Shown: positions 37,727 to 49,037, numbered from the stretch's first letter. The stretch: DNA of 64,000 nt from Aquimarina sp. RZ0 (GCF_008370685.1 NZ_VTZU01000002.1:1-64000), one strand, 5' to 3'. Numbers and translations are program-made. Notes: a model not told the origin generated them from the letters alone.

Positions 37727-38917
37727 TTAAGAAATCACGCCAGACCCTACTAATTCATCATCAATATACCAGGCAACAAATTGTCCTTCGGTCACAGCAC
37801 TTTGCTTCGTTTGGAAAACTATGTACATTCCGGTATCTACTTTATATAAGGTAGCAGCATCCAGTGGTTGTCTATATCGTATTCTAGCTTGCACCTCTAA
37901 TTCCTGATCCAGCTGTAAAGCAAGATCTTCTCGTATCCAATGCAATTCTGAATCATTAATAAAAAGTGCTTTTCTGTACAGACCTGGATGGTTTTTTCCT
38001 TGTCCTGTATAGATTACATTTGTCTTTACATCGGTTTCGATAACGAATAGAGGTTCTGGTGTTCCTCCTACAGCCAGTCCTTTTCTTTGTCCTTTTGTGT
38101 AATAATGTGCCCCTTGATGCTTACCCACTACTTTTCCATCGGTGATATTGTAACTAAATTTTGAGGAAAAAAATTCTAATTCTTCTTTTTTAGATCCAAA
38201 ATCCGGCACTATACGTTTATATCTTTCTTCAGATTGAGAAACCTCTATAATATCACCTTCTATTGGTTGTAATTTTTGTTGAAGAAATTCTGGCAATCTG
38301 ACTTTACCAATAAAGCAAAGTCCCTGAGAATCTTTTTTATCTGCTGTAACAAGATTTTGTTCTTTGGCAATTACCCTTACTTCGGGTTTTAATAATTCTC
38401 CTACGGGAAAAAGGGTTTTTGCCAATTGTTCCTGCGATAATTGACATAAAAAGTAAGATTGATCTTTATTAGGATCTTTTCCCGCTATGAGCCGATGAAC
38501 TTCTTTGCCATCTTTTATAATAGTATCTTTTCTACAGTAGTGACCAGTAGCGACATAATCAGCCCCCAGAGACATCGCAATTTTCATAAAAACGTCGAAT
38601 TTTATCTCACGATTACATAAAACATCAGGGTTGGGAGTTCTTCCTTTTGCATACTCATCGAACATATAATCAACTATACGTTCTTTATACTCTTCGCTAA
38701 GATCTACTGTCTGAAAAGGTATTCCTAATTTTTCTGCAACTAACAATGCATCATTACTATCATCTAACCAAGGACATTCATCAGCTATAGTTACAGAATC
38801 ATCATGCCAATTTTTCATGAATAAACCAATGACCTCATACCCTTGCTCTTTTAATAAATATGCTGCTACACTAGAGTCTACACCTCCTGATAATCCTACA
38901 ATTACTCTTTTCATCAA
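37727..38917 (-). CDS. mnmA: tRNA-specific 2-thiouridylase MnmA
   Basis: This enzyme puts sulfur on C2 of wobble uridine 34 in tRNA for Lys, Glu and Gln. The 396-residue protein starts with the PP-loop ATP-binding motif [15 protein letters not shown]. It has catalytic Cys residues in the [12 protein letters not shown] and GLCFIGKV regions and a C-terminal beta-barrel domain. The extra insert near MKNWHDD, with an acidic loop, is common in Bacteroidota members. A -7 element TATTTTTG on the minus strand lies at 38986-38979, upstream of the start. Confidence 0.96.
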   Translation of the reverse strand: MMKRVIVGLSGGVDSSVAAYLLKEQGYEVIGLFMKNWHDDSVTIADECPWLDDSNDALLVAEKLGIPFQTVDLSEEYKERIVDYMFDEYAKGRTPNPDVLCNREIKFDVFMKIAMSLGADYVATGHYCRKDTIIKDGKEVHRLIAGKDPNKDQSYFLCQLSQEQLAKTLFPVGELLKPEVRVIAKEQNLVTADKKDSQGLCFIGKVRLPEFLQQKLQPIEGDIIEVSQSEERYKRIVPDFGSKKEELEFFSSKFSYNITDGKVVGKHQGAHYYTKGQRKGLAVGGTPEPLFVIETDVKTNVIYTGQGKNHPGLYRKALFINDSELHWIREDLALQLDQELEVQARIRYRQPLDAATLYKVDTGMYIVFQTKQSAVTEGQFVAWYIDDELVGSGVIS

Positions 38918-38992
38918 AACTAGGTTTATTAACTATACGCCTCTAGACAAATGCTATATAGTACTCTTTAATTTTTTACAAAAATACTAAAT

Positions 38993-39019
38993 AAAAAAAG
39001 CAATGCTTATGCATCGCTT
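38993..39019 (-). terminator. Terminator of the MORN-repeat gene
   Basis: On the minus strand AAGCGATGC pairs with GCATTGCTT (one G.U pair) around ATAA, followed by a run of T. It ends the minus-strand gene at 39057-39743 and separates it from mnmA. Confidence 0.75.
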
Positions 39020-39056
39020 CAAGGTTTTTTTTATGGATTTATTCTAAAAACTGATC

Positions 39057-39743
39057 TTAAGAACCTCTTTTTTGAATCGGAAATACTTTTTCTTCAGATA
39101 ATTTCCCATTTTCATAATATTTCCAGAGTCCATCTTTTCTTCCCCTTTTATAGAAACCTTCGATCTCTAATTTTCCTTTTGTATCATAATACTTGGTAGG
39201 TCCGTGTAGTTTATCATTTTCATAAGTAAATTCTTTAATCATTATACCCTTTTCAGAATACATCATACTTTTGCCATGCTTTTTACCGTGATTATAAGAA
39301 GTTTTCTCAGTAAGTTGACCATTCTCAAAGTATGTAAGCTGTTCTCCTGTTAGTTTTCCAGATACATACTCTTCCTTCATCATTACCTTTGAAGAATTTT
39401 TGTGATAATATTTCCATACTCCAACCCGTTCTTTACCGATCATTTTTCCTTCACTAATTACCTTACCATTATTTGTGAAATATTTTACATCTGCGGTATC
39501 CGTATTCTTAGAAAATAACTTGATAGCTGTAGGTTTTGTTCCTCCTTTAGGTTTATAAAATTTAAATTCTCCAATTTCTTTACCGTGTTCAAACGTCCCT
39601 TCGTATCGTAACTGATCTGTATTTTCGTATTTTTTTTGCCACTTCCCATGTCTTTTCCCATTTTTATCAAAAGCATTATACTCCTGCGCAAAACTCGTAA
39701 ATGAGCTAATTATAAAAATGTAGAATAAAAAATTACTTCCCAT
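39057..39743 (-). CDS. Exported MORN-repeat protein (YwqK-like)
   Basis: A 228-residue protein with a signal peptide (ending near SFAQ) and then about seven MORN-like repeats of some 22 residues, with the pattern Y-x-x-G-K-x-x-G-x-W-K-Y-Y. Examples are KRHGKWQKKY, ERVGVWKYYHKN, KKHGKSMMYSEKG and RKDGLWKYYENGK. Databases often label such proteins YwqK family antitoxins, but no toxin gene is nearby and the signal peptide argues for a role outside the cytoplasm. Function is unknown. Confidence 0.8.
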   Translation of the reverse strand: MGSNFLFYIFIISSFTSFAQEYNAFDKNGKRHGKWQKKYENTDQLRYEGTFEHGKEIGEFKFYKPKGGTKPTAIKLFSKNTDTADVKYFTNNGKVISEGKMIGKERVGVWKYYHKNSSKVMMKEEYVSGKLTGEQLTYFENGQLTEKTSYNHGKKHGKSMMYSEKGIMIKEFTYENDKLHGPTKYYDTKGKLEIEGFYKRGRKDGLWKYYENGKLSEEKVFPIQKRGS

Positions 39744-39991
39744 GATAAATTCAATTTATATATAATACTTTTCCAAAAAGCATGCCAAATTAATCATAAT
39801 ATAGTTGAGTCCAGAGCTATTTATGAATATTATAAAACTTACAAAATAAATATTAAAATTTTCAGAACATTTATCTAATTACTTCAAAAAAGCAATCAAT
39901 TAACCATTATTTAACACACACTTAAGGAATAACAAAACCCTTATCTCGTTTTCGGCTTTGAACAAAATTTTAATTTTTAAAACTCGAAAAC

Positions 39992-40999
39992 ATGAAAATT
40001 ATTTCAAAAATCACTAGAATTACTACCATTCTTACGCTTACAATTGGTATGTATTCTTGTAGTGATGATGATGACGGAAACGTTGTTGTTGCGCCTACCC
40101 AGTCAATTGCAGAATTTGTAGCCAGTCAGAGTAATTATAGTTCTCTCAAAGCTGCTTTGGATCTTACTGAACTTACTCCTATTCTAAGTGGAACAGAGCA
40201 ATTTACAGTATTTGCACCTGATAATGGTGCATTTACCAGCTTTCTTACTGATGCCGGTTTTGCCGATTTAAGTGAAGTAGATACCGATGAAGAAATTGCG
40301 CTTGTAAAAAGTATTTTATTAAATCATGTCGTGAATGGAAGTAATCTTTCTGCAACATTAAGTACAGGGTATATCAATACACAGGCAACATATGGTGATA
40401 CTGTGGATCAATTCCTGAGTATGTATCTTACTGTAGAGAATAATACAGTAACTATCAATGGAGGCTCTTCTGGAGAGAACACTGGTGCTGTTGTTAGCCA
40501 GGCAGATATTATAACCACTAATGGAGTGATTCATGCTGTGGATGCAGTAATTCAACTTCCTAAGGTTACTACTTTTGCTACTGCTGACCCTAATTTTTCA
40601 AGACTTGTAGAAGGATTAACGGCTTATAGTTTTGAGTATGTTACTACGCTGGAAGGTGCAGGTCCTTTTACGGTACTGGCTCCAGATAATGCTGCATTTG
40701 ATACTTTATTAGACTCCAATGCAGACTGGAATGCTACCAGTGATATTCCTGAAGCAACATTAGAGACTGCCTTGAACCTTCATGTTATAAGCGGTTCTAA
40801 TGTAAGAGAAGGAGATCTTACTGATGGAGAAGTTACTACATTAGGTGGTAATATTGCTGTAGACACTACTAATAATACTATAACCGACGGATCTGATCCA
40901 GCGATTTCCAGTACCATAGTTTCTACTAATGTTCAAGCAACTAATGGTGTGATTCATGTAATCGATACCGTTTTATTATCTGCTATATCAAACAGATAA
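39992..40999 (+). CDS. Lipoprotein with two fasciclin (FAS1) domains
   Basis: A 335-residue protein with a lipoprotein signal: the lipobox GMYSC puts the lipidated Cys at residue 23, followed by DDDDG. Two FAS1 domains follow (about 35-185 and 190-332), each with the family phrases FTVFAPDNGAF / FTVLAPDNAAF and TNGVIHAVDAVI / TNGVIHVIDTVL. FAS1 domains mediate adhesion, and it is probably displayed on the outer membrane. It stands alone and ends in a strong bidirectional terminator. Confidence 0.93.
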   Translation: MKIISKITRITTILTLTIGMYSCSDDDDGNVVVAPTQSIAEFVASQSNYSSLKAALDLTELTPILSGTEQFTVFAPDNGAFTSFLTDAGFADLSEVDTDEEIALVKSILLNHVVNGSNLSATLSTGYINTQATYGDTVDQFLSMYLTVENNTVTINGGSSGENTGAVVSQADIITTNGVIHAVDAVIQLPKVTTFATADPNFSRLVEGLTAYSFEYVTTLEGAGPFTVLAPDNAAFDTLLDSNADWNATSDIPEATLETALNLHVISGSNVREGDLTDGEVTTLGGNIAVDTTNNTITDGSDPAISSTIVSTNVQATNGVIHVIDTVLLSAISNR

Positions 41000-41030
41000 A
41001 CCATTATAAACCCGGAATACAATTGTAAAA

Positions 41031-41062
41031 AAAAGCCTGTTTTATTATTAAAACAGGCTTTT
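41031..41062. terminator. Bidirectional terminator between the FAS1 gene and yidC
   Basis: AAAAGCCTGTTTT (41031-41043) is the exact complement of AAAACAGGCTTTT (41050-41062) around a six-base loop. A and T runs flank both sides, so it serves both convergent genes. Confidence 0.9.
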
Positions 41063-41065
41063 TTA

Positions 41066-42946
41066 TTATTTTTTAGCTTTCTGCTGTTCTGCTTGCTCCA
41101 TCAACTCTTTCATCTTCTTCTGAAACTTCCCTTGTTTCTTTGGCTTTTTCTTATTTTCCTGAATCTTAGCATGAATTTTATCTTCATTTATAATTACATT
41201 TTTAATAACTAACATAATTCCGATAGTAATCAAGTTAGAAATAAAATAATATAAAGATAATCCACTCGCATAATTATTAAAGAAAATTAGCATCATCAAT
41301 GGGGACAAATACATAATAAATTTCATATTAGGCATTCCAGGTTGCTGAGTTTGCATGGTCTGACCTGTAGTCATCATCATATAAATAAATATGGCGATAG
41401 ATGCCAATATTGGAAACAAACTGATATGATCACCATAAAAAGGTATCTCGAATGGCAATTGTGCAATCGTATCATAACTTGATAAATCACTTGCCCACAA
41501 AAAGCTTTTCTGTCTTAGATCAAATGCACTTGGAAAGAAATTAAATAACGCGTAAAATACCGGGATCTGCATCAAAGCTGGCAGACATCCACTCATAGGA
41601 CTTGCTCCAGCTTTACTGTATAATGCCATCGTCTCCTGTTGCTTCTTCATCGCATTATCCTTATATTTCTCATTGATCTCTGTAATCTCTGGTTTTAGCA
41701 CCTTCATTTTTGCCTGAGACACATAAGATTTATAGGTTACGGGAGATAATACAATACGAACGATTACCGTCATCACTACAATAGCAATTCCATAGGGTAA
41801 AAAACCACTCAAGAAACCAAAAAACGGAATAAATAAATATTTATTAATAACCCCAAATATCCCCCATCCCAGTGGTACGACTTCATCAAGATTACGCTCA
41901 TATTTATTTAAAATCTTATAGTCTGTCGGTCCATAATACCAATCCATGTTATAGTTCAACTCTCCTCCTTGAAGTTCTAAAGGAATAGAAGCTGAAAACT
42001 CTTTGGTTATTTTAATATCTTTATCATCTAAATCACTGGAGTTTGCTATATTTTTTGATGTAAAAGAAGCAGTCTTAAATGGGGTATCTGTTAGCAATAT
42101 AGAAGTAAAAAAATGCTGCTTAAATGCTACCCAGCTTACATCTTCTTCTGTATCATCTGCAAACTCTCCCTGCCCTAAATAATCATCTTTACCCTCCTCG
42201 TATTCGTACAAAACTTCAGTATATCTGTTTTCATAAGAGGCACTTTTTGCATGTCTAAATGCTTGTAATTTCCAATCCAAATTAATAGCTTGACTACTAT
42301 TGATCACCTGTTGTAACCCTTGAGAGCGTATGGAGAAATCCACCATATATTCATTCGGTTTCAGTTCATATCGATATTCTAAAAACTTAGACTCCGAAAC
42401 TTTTAATTTCATTGATAAAATGGTGTTATTTCCATTTTTAGAAACAGCAGGTTCAAAAAATAAATCTTTAGTATTTAAATTTCTATTATCAGTAGTTCCA
42501 AAATTAATATTAAACGAAGCATTCTTACCATCCTTGATAAGATATACAGGAACAGAATCATGGGTTTTAAAGTTTTTGAGTAAAGCTTCCTGAATATAAC
42601 CACCTCTATTATTAATTTTTAAACTTAAAACTTCATTTTCTATTTTAGTAAAATTGTCTACGGCAGACGGCAAACTAGCAGCATATGAAAAAGCACCCAA
42701 TTGCGATTTTGCTGCTACCATAGCTAGTGAATCTTTTGGGTTTACAACAATTGCCTCATTTTTTGTTACAAGATCTGTTGTGGTATCTTTTTCGTTTTTT
42801 TGTGCTGCATTAATCTGCTCTTGTTTTGCTTTTTCTGCCTCAATTTCTTCTGGTGTTTTTTTATTAAAATAAAACATTCCAGCCATGATGGCAAAAATAA
42901 GTATGAATCCAATTATTGAATTAAGGTCAAATTTCTTTTCTTCCAT
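41066..42946 (-). CDS. yidC: Membrane protein insertase YidC/OxaA
   Basis: YidC inserts and folds inner-membrane proteins alone or with SecYEG. I chose the Met at 42946 (MEEKKFDLNSIIGF), giving 626 residues. The ATG at 42967 would run into the pyrG terminator hairpin and adds seven unusual residues. An N-terminal membrane helix (about 8-26) is followed by a large periplasmic beta domain (about 60-350) and the conserved five-helix core (about 360-590). The core has KMKVLKPEITEINEKYKDN and GCLPALMQIPVFYALF. The C-terminal tail is Lys-rich, as in family members that contact the ribosome. It is downstream of pyrG on the same strand. Confidence 0.96.
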   Translation of the reverse strand: MEEKKFDLNSIIGFILIFAIMAGMFYFNKKTPEEIEAEKAKQEQINAAQKNEKDTTTDLVTKNEAIVVNPKDSLAMVAAKSQLGAFSYAASLPSAVDNFTKIENEVLSLKINNRGGYIQEALLKNFKTHDSVPVYLIKDGKNASFNINFGTTDNRNLNTKDLFFEPAVSKNGNNTILSMKLKVSESKFLEYRYELKPNEYMVDFSIRSQGLQQVINSSQAINLDWKLQAFRHAKSASYENRYTEVLYEYEEGKDDYLGQGEFADDTEEDVSWVAFKQHFFTSILLTDTPFKTASFTSKNIANSSDLDDKDIKITKEFSASIPLELQGGELNYNMDWYYGPTDYKILNKYERNLDEVVPLGWGIFGVINKYLFIPFFGFLSGFLPYGIAIVVMTVIVRIVLSPVTYKSYVSQAKMKVLKPEITEINEKYKDNAMKKQQETMALYSKAGASPMSGCLPALMQIPVFYALFNFFPSAFDLRQKSFLWASDLSSYDTIAQLPFEIPFYGDHISLFPILASIAIFIYMMMTTGQTMQTQQPGMPNMKFIMYLSPLMMLIFFNNYASGLSLYYFISNLITIGIMLVIKNVIINEDKIHAKIQENKKKPKKQGKFQKKMKELMEQAEQQKAKK

Positions 42947-42967
42947 TGATATGATTGATATGTGCAT

Positions 42968-43002
42968 AAAAAAGCCTTCACCTGATGATCCAGAAAGGCT
43001 TT
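42968..43002 (-). terminator. Terminator between pyrG and yidC
   Basis: On the minus strand AAAGCCTT pairs with AAGGCTTT around a loop of about 16 bases and is followed by a T run. It ends pyrG transcription and suggests yidC can have its own promoter. Confidence 0.65.
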
Positions 43003-43052
43003 CTAAATTATATTACTTCTTTTACTGTCAATTATCTAGCCAGTTACTATCC

Positions 43053-44693
<1,641 letters not shown>

Positions 44694-44845
44694 TTAACTA
44701 TTTGTCGTTGTATTTAAATTTTGCGCAAAAATACGAAGAAGAACCCAAACAGTACATTGAAAATATGGCAATATTTACAGAAGTTATTTATAATTCTTAA
44801 TCAGCATAAAAAACTGAAAATGAATTCATAAAAGAATTATCAACA

Positions 44846-44876
44846 AAAAATCCCATCTCGTAAAGACAGGATTTTT
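44846..44876 (-). terminator. Terminator after the DUF5606 gene
   Basis: On the minus strand AAAAATCC pairs with GGATTTTT, with inner TCT/AGA pairing, and a T run follows. It closes the def/DUF5606 transcript. Confidence 0.75.
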
Positions 44877-44897
44877 ACTATTGACCGGCAACATCTT

Positions 44898-45317
44898 CTA
44901 TTCTTCTTCTTCAGAAGTTACTTTTTCTGGTTCATTAAAATCTGTAATTCCTTTGGATTGCAATATATTATACCACTGTACTACCTTCTTCATATCACTA
45001 ACATATACTCTGCCTTCATCATAATCAGGCAATACTTCTCTAAAGTATTTTTCTAAAACAGCTTTAGGTTCTTTATGATTTATAGCCTGCTCTCCTCCTT
45101 CTTTTTCCTGAATTCTTTTAAAAATTTCTCTTAAGGGTACTTCTTCTGAAAAAGTGTATATCGCAATCTCACTAAGAATGCTAACATTATGACGAATACT
45201 TACTGATAATTTCTTTCCATCAGCTAATGATTCTGCAACAAACCCACTACGTGTTTGTGTTTTCAGTTCGTAAAGACCTGGTTTTCCTGAGATTGATAAT
45301 ATTTTGTCTAAGCTCAT
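44898..45317 (-). CDS. DUF5606 family protein
   Basis: I take the start at 45317 (MSLDKILSISGKPGLYELK), giving 139 residues. The longer frame from 45368 adds 17 residues unlike the family. The product is a small soluble protein with an N-terminal SH3-like segment (SISGKPGLYELKTQTRSGFVAESL) and a helical C-terminal half ending in an acidic tail. It is typical of Bacteroidota and usually linked to def. No function is established. It lies downstream of def on the same strand. Confidence 0.85.
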   Translation of the reverse strand: MSLDKILSISGKPGLYELKTQTRSGFVAESLADGKKLSVSIRHNVSILSEIAIYTFSEEVPLREIFKRIQEKEGGEQAINHKEPKAVLEKYFREVLPDYDEGRVYVSDMKKVVQWYNILQSKGITDFNEPEKVTSEEEE

Positions 45318-45426
45318 ATATATATTTTTCAAAGTTGGTAAATATCCAACGTTAATTAAAAAAATCAAACATTGACCAACATTAATTATGTATTATTTAA
45401 CCTATTCGTAAGGTATTTTATTTTTT

Positions 45427-46017
45427 TTAGCGCCCTTTTTTTACTTGCGGAAATCTCATTCTATACTCCTGATTAATTTTACCCTTAGAAATATTTGTAA
45501 GTTTTCCTTTGATCAAACGCTTTTTTAAGCTGGATAGTTTATCTGTAAACAAAATTCCTTCAATATGGTCATACTCGTGCTGTATCACTCGTGCTGCCAA
45601 ACCACTGTACACTTCTGTGTACTCTTTGAAATTTTCATCAAAATAATGAATCTTGATGGTATCTCTTCTAAACACATCTTCTCTAACCTCGGGGATACTA
45701 AGACAGCCTTCACAAAACGCCCACTCTTCGCCAGTTTCTTCTAGCATAGTAGGGTTGACAAAAACTTTTTTAAATCCTTCTAAGGTTTCTCTTTCTGCAT
45801 CAGACAAATCTTCATCTTCAGAAAAAGGTGTTGCATCTACAATAAATAACCGTATTGATAGTCCTATCTGTGGAGCGGCCAGTCCTACTCCGTGAGCATT
45901 ATACATGGTCTCAAACATATTGTCAAGCAGTTCTGACAATTTAGAGTAATCCTCACTAATTTCTTTTCCTTTTTTCTTTAATACAGAATCACCGTATGCT
46001 ACAATGGGTAAAATCAT
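45427..46017 (-). CDS. def: Peptide deformylase
   Basis: This metalloenzyme removes the formyl group from the N-terminal Met of new proteins. The 196-residue protein has all three family motifs: GVGLAAPQIG, EGCLSIPEV with the metal-binding Cys, and QHEYDHIEG with two His ligands and the catalytic Glu. The insert between the first two motifs is a little long and acidic (FSEDEDLSDAERE), as in other Bacteroidota enzymes. It is upstream of the DUF5606 gene, a conserved pairing. Confidence 0.97.
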   Translation of the reverse strand: MILPIVAYGDSVLKKKGKEISEDYSKLSELLDNMFETMYNAHGVGLAAPQIGLSIRLFIVDATPFSEDEDLSDAERETLEGFKKVFVNPTMLEETGEEWAFCEGCLSIPEVREDVFRRDTIKIHYFDENFKEYTEVYSGLAARVIQHEYDHIEGILFTDKLSSLKKRLIKGKLTNISKGKINQEYRMRFPQVKKGR

Positions 46018-46446
46018 ATAATTGGATAATGAATATTTTTTATTTTATAATATACTAATTTATACATTTTTTGAAGCAGTCATCCTATTCAAAATAAATA
46101 GTGCAATCAACTCTTTTGCTTCTTTCAAAATTTTTTAAAACTCCCTAATCTTTTTTAAATTTTCATATTTCATGAAATTAATCAAAAAAACATACTTACT
46201 TGCTGCTGTCATAATAAAACTAAACTCTGAGACAAACTCTATCCATATATATCATAAACAGCCTGCTCTATGGTTTACTACCGCAATAGAACATTTTATA
46301 AACTATCTCTCTCTCTCTCTCTGCATACACCAGTTTACTATCCAGAAATTGTAACGCTAATGCAACACATTAATTAGCAAACTAAACTCCTTTGATCTTA
46401 TCTTTAAATCCATAACTGAAGAATAGTATTCGTCATACAATATCCC
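46018..46446. other. 429-base gap with a dinucleotide repeat
   Basis: No gene I can support. A 60-codon frame on the plus strand (46172-46354) has a hydrophobic start but no family resemblance. It contains a TC tract, 17 bases of alternating TC at 46306-46322. The rest is AT-rich and lies between the ruvX stop and the def start. Confidence 0.5.
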
Positions 46447-46857
46447 TTATAAATTATAAAGATAATCCTGAAGTATGATAGTGGCACTAATCTGATCAAC
46501 CAACGCTTTATCTCTTCTTTTCTTTTTAGAAATACCACTGGCAAGCATCGTATCAAAAGCCATCTTAGAAGTAAATCTTTCATCCATTCTTTTTACAGGA
46601 ATATCCGGAAAGGTTTTATGTAATTTTTCTAAGAAAGGTCGTATGACCTTTTCAATCTCCGAAGCTTCTCCGTGTAATCGTTTTGGCTCACCAACAATAA
46701 AAAGCTCTACCTCTTCTTTGCTCACATACTCTTGTAACCAAACCAATAACTCTTTGGCTGCTACCGTAGTTAATCCAGAAGCAATAATCTTAGACTCATC
46801 GGTAACTGCTACTCCACATCGCTTTTCTCCATAATCAATTGCTAAAATTCTTGCCAT
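46447..46857 (-). CDS. ruvX: Holliday junction resolvase-like protein RuvX/YqgF
   Basis: A 136-residue RNase H-fold nuclease. It begins ARILAIDYGEKRCGVAVTD with the first catalytic Asp, has LFIVGEPKRLHGE with the second acidic site, DERFTSKMA, and a final KALVDQISATIILQDYL with the last Asp. Family members act in pre-16S rRNA 5' end maturation and possibly in recombination. It is divergent from dapD and has its own promoter. Confidence 0.95.
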   Translation of the reverse strand: MARILAIDYGEKRCGVAVTDESKIIASGLTTVAAKELLVWLQEYVSKEEVELFIVGEPKRLHGEASEIEKVIRPFLEKLHKTFPDIPVKRMDERFTSKMAFDTMLASGISKKKRRDKALVDQISATIILQDYLYNL

Positions 46858-46870
46858 AATTACTTTTTTG

Positions 46871-46903
46871 CAAAAGTATGATATTATTATAAAACCACAT
46901 CAA
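46871..46903 (-). promoter_or_regulatory. Predicted ruvX promoter
   Basis: Read on the minus strand, TTG (46903-46901) and TACTTTTG (46878-46871) are 22 bases apart, a full match to the Bacteroidota -33/-7 pattern. Transcription would start very close to the ruvX ATG. Confidence 0.55.
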
Positions 46904-46983
46904 TTATTAAGAGTAACCAAAAATATTTATTCTACCTATATTTTTAAAAGTAAGCTGTTATCTTTACCAAAATTTTTTAATAA

Positions 46984-47799
46984 ATGAATCAACTAAAAGA
47001 AACCATAGAAAAAGCTTGGGATAATAGAGAGCTTTTAAAAGAATCAGACACTCAGGATGCTATAAGAAAAGTTGTAGACTTATTAGATGCTGGAGAATTA
47101 CGTGTTGCAGAACCAATAGAAAACGGATGGCAAGTAAATGAGTGGGTCAAAAAAGGGGTTGTTTTATATTTTCCTATTCAAAAAATGGAAACTCTAGAAG
47201 CTGGTATTTTTGAATATCATGATAAGATTCCGTTAAAAAAAGGATATAAAGCTAAAGGAATCCGTGTGGTCCCAAATGCTGTTGCCCGCCACGGAGCGTA
47301 CATCTCTCCTGGAACTATTTTAATGCCAAGTTATGTTAATATTGGCGCATATGTAGCTGAAGGCACTATGGTAGATACCTGGGCAACTGTAGGTAGCTGT
47401 GCTCAAATTGGAAAAAACGTACATTTAAGTGGTGGCGTTGGTATTGGTGGTGTTTTAGAACCATTACAAGCTGCTCCGGTCATTATAGAAGACAATGCAT
47501 TTATTGGATCTCGTTGTATCGTTGTGGAAGGCGTTCGTGTAGAAACTGAGGCTGTATTGGGAGCAAATGTTGTATTAACTGCTTCTACAAAAATTATTGA
47601 TGTTACCGGCGAAACCCCTGTAGAAAGAAAAGGAGTTGTCCCAGCCAGATCTGTAGTGATACCAGGAAGCTATACCAAAAAATTCGCTGCAGGTGAATAT
47701 AATGTTCCCTGTGCGCTGATTATTGGTAAGCGCAAGGAGAGCACTAATAAAAAAACCTCGCTAAACGATGCGCTTAGGGAGCACGATGTAGCTGTATAA
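46984..47799 (+). CDS. dapD: 2,3,4,5-tetrahydropyridine-2,6-dicarboxylate N-succinyltransferase
   Basis: DapD transfers succinyl from succinyl-CoA to tetrahydrodipicolinate in the lysine/diaminopimelate pathway, which also feeds peptidoglycan. The 271-residue protein has an N-terminal helical domain and a left-handed beta-helix of hexapeptide repeats (PGTILMPSYVNIGAYVAEG, VHLSGGVGIGGV, NAFIGSRCIVVEGVRV, LGANVVLT). Length is standard. It ends at a strong terminator just before the glycan cluster. Confidence 0.97.
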   Translation: MNQLKETIEKAWDNRELLKESDTQDAIRKVVDLLDAGELRVAEPIENGWQVNEWVKKGVVLYFPIQKMETLEAGIFEYHDKIPLKKGYKAKGIRVVPNAVARHGAYISPGTILMPSYVNIGAYVAEGTMVDTWATVGSCAQIGKNVHLSGGVGIGGVLEPLQAAPVIIEDNAFIGSRCIVVEGVRVETEAVLGANVVLTASTKIIDVTGETPVERKGVVPARSVVIPGSYTKKFAAGEYNVPCALIIGKRKESTNKKTSLNDALREHDVAV

Positions 47800-47823
47800 T
47801 GTTTACAACTAAAATATGCATGC

Positions 47824-47858
47824 GTGTGAGCTTGTCTTTTTGACAAGCTCACACTTTT
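47824..47858 (+). terminator. Terminator after dapD
   Basis: GTGTGAGCTTGTC (47824-47836) pairs perfectly with GACAAGCTCACAC (47842-47854) around five T, then TTTT. It isolates dapD from the next gene. Confidence 0.88.
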
Positions 47859-47874
47859 AATCAATATCCAGGAA

Positions 47875-48951
47875 ATGAAGATATTAGTCATTCAACAAAA
47901 AATGATCGGAGATGTACTCACTAGCACTATTATTTGTGAAGCATTGCAGAAAAAATATCCCAACAGCAGTATTGATTACCTTGTAAACTCCAGTACCATA
48001 CCCGTTCTTCTGGAAAACCCTTTCTTTACCAATATAGTTGAATTCAAAAATGAGTACAGAAACAGTAAAAAAGCATTTTATGCTTTTTTAAAAAAAATAA
48101 AATGCTCAAAATATGATCTTGTAATTGATGCCTATGGAAAACTAGAAAGTAATCTGATTGTTTACTTTTCAAAAGCTCCAAAAAGAGTATCTTTTTATAA
48201 GTGGTATACTCAATTTTTATACTCTAAGGTCATCCGCAGGAAAGCTGAGCCTATTACAAATGCCAGTACTGCTATAGAAAACAGGCTTCGTCTGGTCTAT
48301 CCCGAAAAAGATATTATTTCTAATATGGTTAGCCCTAAAATATTTTTAACTGAAGAAGAAAAAAATAGTTCTAAAACATACCTGGAAGCAAATAGAATTG
48401 AAAGTTCAATACCATTGATAATGATTAGTGTTCTAGGTAGCGGTATAACCAAAACATTGCCTTTTGAGTATATGGCAGAAGTAATCGATAACATCGTAAT
48501 TACCACTGAAGCTACTATTCTCTTTAACTATATCCCTAATCAAGAGAAAGATGCCAGGGCTATTTATAACCTGACAACAAAAAACACACAAAAACATATT
48601 CGATTCAATGTTTTTGGGAAGAGTCTACGTGAATTTATAGGTATTTTATCTCATTGTAATGCTTTGATTGGAAATGAAGGTGGTGCTGTAAATATAGCGA
48701 AGGCACTAAATATACCAACATTTACAATTTTCTCTCCCTGGATTATTAAAAAAGACTGGAATATGTTTGAAGATAGCGTAAAACATGATTCTGTTCATTT
48801 AATTGACTTTAAACCAAGTTTATACGGAAATAAAACTCCAAAACAAATGAAAGATAAAACACTGGAATTGTATCAACAATTCTCTACAGAATTAATCATC
48901 CCCAAACTAAATACGTATCTAAATCAAGTTAAAAAACTACATAAAACATAA
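47875..48951 (+). CDS. Glycosyltransferase family 9 (heptosyltransferase-like)
   Basis: A 358-residue GT-B enzyme. The N-terminal domain opens KILVIQQKMIGDVLTSTIICEALQKKYPN, the usual GT9 start with G-D-V-L near the acceptor site. The C-terminal domain carries LSHCNALIGNEGGAVNIAKALNIPTFTIFSPW, matching the donor-binding motif of ADP-heptose transferases. It probably adds a sugar to lipopolysaccharide core at the cytoplasmic membrane. The exact sugar is unknown. It opens the glycan cluster, 138 bases before the next gene's preferred start. Confidence 0.9.
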   Translation: MKILVIQQKMIGDVLTSTIICEALQKKYPNSSIDYLVNSSTIPVLLENPFFTNIVEFKNEYRNSKKAFYAFLKKIKCSKYDLVIDAYGKLESNLIVYFSKAPKRVSFYKWYTQFLYSKVIRRKAEPITNASTAIENRLRLVYPEKDIISNMVSPKIFLTEEEKNSSKTYLEANRIESSIPLIMISVLGSGITKTLPFEYMAEVIDNIVITTEATILFNYIPNQEKDARAIYNLTTKNTQKHIRFNVFGKSLREFIGILSHCNALIGNEGGAVNIAKALNIPTFTIFSPWIIKKDWNMFEDSVKHDSVHLIDFKPSLYGNKTPKQMKDKTLELYQQFSTELIIPKLNTYLNQVKKLHKT

Positions 48952-48962
48952 AATCACTTCAT

Positions 48963-49037
48963 GAACTCGTCCTGAGTAGTGGTTTTCAACAGAAAAGTTT
49001 GGCTTTTGTAGGTCAAAGCATTACTCAAGATGAGTTC
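48963..49037. repeat. Inverted repeat between two glycosyltransferase genes
   Basis: GAACTCGTCCTGAGTA (48963-48978) is complementary at 14 of 16 positions to TACTCAAGATGAGTTC (49022-49037). The CGTCCTGAG core resembles short intergenic hairpins found in many Bacteroidota. The right arm contains an ATG at 49030 that is therefore unlikely to be a true start. Confidence 0.55.

Noticed and set aside
39057..39743. Antitoxin label for the MORN-repeat protein
   Set aside because: The YwqK antitoxin name is a database habit. No toxin gene is adjacent and the protein has a signal peptide.
46172..46354. 60-codon plus-strand frame with a hydrophobic start
   Set aside because: No family resemblance, contains the TC tract, and is not supported by a clear promoter.
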